From contig JAQCKL010000036.1 in NCBI GenBank assembly GCA_027592485.1, positions 1-15,384 of the forward strand: a stretch of 15,384 bases of DNA, read 5' to 3'. Shown piece by piece: positions 13,921 through 15,384 of the stretch; positions within the stretch are counted from its first letter, which is position 1; each line of letters opens with the position of its first letter. The stretch is from Cyanobacteriota bacterium. GTDB taxonomy: Bacteria > Cyanobacteriota > Cyanobacteriia > Phormidesmidales > Phormidesmidaceae. Made by a program: the position numbers and the translations under genes. The notes under the pieces are model-generated. The model had not been told where the DNA came from. It ran no database searches and saw only the letters and a list, made by a program, of their open reading frames with translations.

Positions 13921-14526
13921 GTGACGCTTGCAGAAGGGGTTCAACTGGTTTCCTTTGGCCTGTTGGCGGCGATGATGATTGGCACCGCCCTAGGGGTGGT
14001 TTTACTGTCCAATATTGTCTATTCCGCCTTCTTGCTGGGAGGGGTGTTTATCAGCATTGCCGGCCTATATCTATTACTGAATGCCGGCTTCGTTGCCGCC
14101 GCCCAAGTCCTGGTTTATGTGGGGGCGGTTAATGTTCTGATTCTGTTTGGAATCATGCTGGTCAACAAGCAAGAGGACTTTAAAGTCATTCCTCGGGCCT
14201 GGATTGGCAAGGCCGCAACCGGTGCAGTTTGTGTGGGTTTATTTGCCCTGCTTACCACTATGGTGTTGGGAACCCCTTGGGCGCTGTCTTCGGCAACGCC
14301 GGTGGGCGATGGGGCCACCGTTTTGATTGGCATTCACTTATTCAGCGACTTCCTACTGCCCTTTGAATTGGCTTCGGTATTATTGCTGATGGCCTTGGTC
14401 GGGGCAATTATCCTAGCTCGTCGGGAGTATATCCCTGATGAACCGGTCGAAGCGTCAGTCTCCGATGCCCTCACATTGCCGGAGCGGCCTCGGGACCTTG
14501 TTTCTGCGGGCAAGTCGGACAATTAA
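13921..14526 (+). CDS. ndhG: NDH-1 subunit G
   Basis: NdhG (NuoJ/ND6) is a hydrophobic NDH-1 subunit with about five membrane segments, beginning VQLVSFGLLAAMMIGTALG. The conserved YSAFLLGGVFISIAGLYLLL and VLVYVGAVNVLILFGIML segments are present; the latter resembles the pi-bulge helix important in proton coupling. Translation starts at GTG 13921, preceded by GAGGGAG at about 8 nt, which fits the usual N-terminus (MxLAEGVQLVSF). The soluble C-terminal tail after about residue 170 is polar and variable. The gene follows ndhI by 66 bp. Confidence 0.97.
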   Translation: MTLAEGVQLVSFGLLAAMMIGTALGVVLLSNIVYSAFLLGGVFISIAGLYLLLNAGFVAAAQVLVYVGAVNVLILFGIMLVNKQEDFKVIPRAWIGKAATGAVCVGLFALLTTMVLGTPWALSSATPVGDGATVLIGIHLFSDFLLPFELASVLLLMALVGAIILARREYIPDEPVEASVSDALTLPERPRDLVSAGKSDN

Positions 14527-14564
14527 TTGAATCCACTCAGGTCTTCCACTCCAACGATACGATC

Positions 14565-14873
14565 ATGATTCAACTGGAATATTTCCTATTACTGGCTGCA
14601 GCACTGTTTTGTATCGGCATCTATGGGTTGGTCACCAGCCGTAACGTGATCCGAGTATTGATGTCCATCGAGTTGATGCTCAATGCGGTCAACATCAACC
14701 TAATGGCCTTCTCTAACTACCTAGACCCGGCCAACATTAAGGGGCAGGTGTTTGCGGTGTTTGTCATCAGCATTGCCGCAGCAGAAGCCGCAGTTGGGTT
14801 AGCGATCGTGCTGTCCATTTACAGAAACCGCGACACGGTCGATATGGAGAAGTTCAACCTTCTCAAGTGGTAG
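14565..14873 (+). CDS. ndhE: NDH-1 subunit E
   Basis: NdhE (NuoK/ND4L) is a small three-helix membrane subunit of NDH-1. The 102-residue product has the expected length. The segment VLMSIELMLNAVNINLMAF contains the buried glutamate (Glu36) typical of the family's second helix, and FVISIAAAEAAVGLAIVLS contains another (about Glu74), both part of the proton path. It ends DMEKFNLLKW, the normal family terminus. It lies 38 bp after ndhG and closes the operon. A 5-bp hairpin at 14873-14890 follows the stop but lacks a T-run, so it is only a poor terminator. Confidence 0.98.
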   Translation: MIQLEYFLLLAAALFCIGIYGLVTSRNVIRVLMSIELMLNAVNINLMAFSNYLDPANIKGQVFAVFVISIAAAEAAVGLAIVLSIYRNRDTVDMEKFNLLKW

Positions 14874-14920
14874 CCTTTACGCTTTAAGGCGATCGCTGGA
14901 AATAGAAAATACTGGGCTAT

Positions 14921-14940
14921 GGTGCGTTACGCTTCGCGAC
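14921..14940 (+). repeat. Half of a dispersed cyanobacterial repeat
   Basis: GGTGCGTTACGCTTCGCGAC resembles one half of the GGTGCGTTACGC...GTAACGCACC palindromic repeat scattered through many cyanobacterial genomes. The matching second arm is absent, so this copy looks decayed. Confidence 0.45.
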
Positions 14941-15059
14941 AGCCGATGTAGGGTCACCTCTTGTGGATATCCTCAGTAACCTGCCAGATAACTGTACCGG
15001 CAAGATCTAGAGATGTATAAAAGCCAGAGCCATCGGAAAGTAGACGATGATGGTTTGGC

Positions 15060-15146
15060 CTAGACCCTGAACATCCTATACACGGGCTTACCTTGCCATT
15101 GGTCAGATTCACTGACATAAGCAATGAGGCGTTGCCAGGTTGTCAT
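15060..15146 (-). pseudogene. DUF190 gene, N-terminal stub
   Basis: An ATG at 15146 with GGAGG 5 nt upstream opens a frame of 28 codons reading MTTWQRLIAYVSESDQWQGK and then PVY before a stop. The TWQ-L..Y--ESD-WQGKP-Y pattern is the start of DUF190 proteins, which are normally over 100 residues. The rest is missing or scrambled. A second frame between about 15050 and 14954 gives SLDLAGTVIWQVTEDIHKR, which may be a remnant of the DUF190 C-terminal part, but that is a weak resemblance. DUF190 genes often sit beside crcB fluoride-channel genes, which agrees with the partial gene upstream at 15212. Apart from this, the flanking repeat and the crcB-like end, 14874-15211 holds no gene I can support. 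Confidence 0.65.
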
Positions 15147-15211
15147 GAGGGCCTCCGTTTAACCGTTTTAGATATATCTCAACCACAGGTGCTGCCCCCG
15201 AAATAGGCGGC

Positions 15212-15384
15212 TTATGGCCACCGCCGTGCCAGGTAGGTTCCGACTTCTAGGCATAGCACGCCCAAAATCGCACTGCCTATCCAATAGAGTGAGGTGATAT
15301 CCCAGGTTTCAGTCGTCAAGAGTTTTTCAGAATCCAGATTGTAGGACCCATTTGATGATAACGTTACGCCAAAACCTACGGCTA
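15212..15384 (-). CDS. CrcB-like fluoride channel, C-terminal part, runs off the window edge
   Basis: The last 56 codons of a minus-strand gene are visible, ending in TAA at 15212. The product has a C-terminal membrane helix, LYWIGSAILGVLCLEVGTYL, with a basic ARRWP end, and before it SYNLDSEKLL. This order (GF.....SY-LD---LL, short linker, LYW-GSAILG) matches the end of CrcB/Fluc fluoride channels as I remember them. The functionally important TTFS box expected just before SY is replaced by SSNG at the same spacing. It could be a degenerate gene or a diverged subunit of a two-gene channel. It lies 65 bp upstream of the DUF190 stub on the same strand, which supports the CrcB call. Confidence 0.55.
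   Translation of the reverse strand, partial: AVGFGVTLSSNGSYNLDSEKLLTTETWDITSLYWIGSAILGVLCLEVGTYLARRWP

Overview
The window is chromosomal DNA from a cyanobacterium. The palindrome GCGATCGC (HIP1) occurs at least a dozen times, roughly once per kilobase, for example at 1246, 5866 and 9209. The ndhA-ndhI-ndhG-ndhE order of photosynthetic NDH-1 is present, as are several protein families that I know mainly from cyanobacteria (DUF1823, UPF0175 with DUF3368). A filamentous, moderately GC-rich lineage of the Leptolyngbya/Nodosilinea kind would fit, but I cannot name the genus from sequence alone.

Left part (1-3700): a photolyase/cryptochrome-family gene (minus) diverges from a plus-strand pair made of a membrane-anchored hypothetical protein and a small lipoprotein. 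Between them lies a perfect match to the cyanobacterial LexA box, overlapping a plausible promoter for the plus-strand pair. The photolyase C-terminal tail and the hypothetical protein's N-terminal tail carry the same in-frame nucleotide repeat. A DUF1823 gene (minus) follows.

Centre (3900-9500): gcvP, the glycine decarboxylase P-protein, has a tandem heptanucleotide repeat inside its coding sequence, in frame, at the linker between its two halves. Downstream is a worn accessory stretch: a 103-bp remnant of an ABC-transporter ATPase gene, a toxin-antitoxin-like pair (intact UPF0175, frameshifted DUF3368/PIN partner), a complete ABC ATPase gene with no permease beside it, and a ribbon-helix-helix regulator with palindromic sequence upstream.

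Right-centre (9500-11900): a possible 58-residue small protein, then about 190 nt with at least six hairpins, then a conserved cyanobacterial hypothetical gene. Two inverted copies of a dispersed palindromic repeat separate it from a convergent minus-strand operon of thioredoxin and a peroxiredoxin-like protein that lacks a cysteine at the expected catalytic position.

Right part (12000-15384): the ndhA-I-G-E operon encodes membrane and iron-sulfur subunits of NDH-1, which takes electrons from reduced ferredoxin to plastoquinone in cyclic and respiratory electron flow. The last 500 bases hold what looks like a decaying fluoride-resistance locus on the minus strand: a 28-codon stub of a DUF190 gene, and the C-terminus of a CrcB-like membrane protein running off the edge.

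I see no CRISPR array, tRNA, rRNA or intact transposase. The more unusual content is the repeats inside genes, the LexA box, the structured non-coding stretch and the decayed genes, not one large new system.
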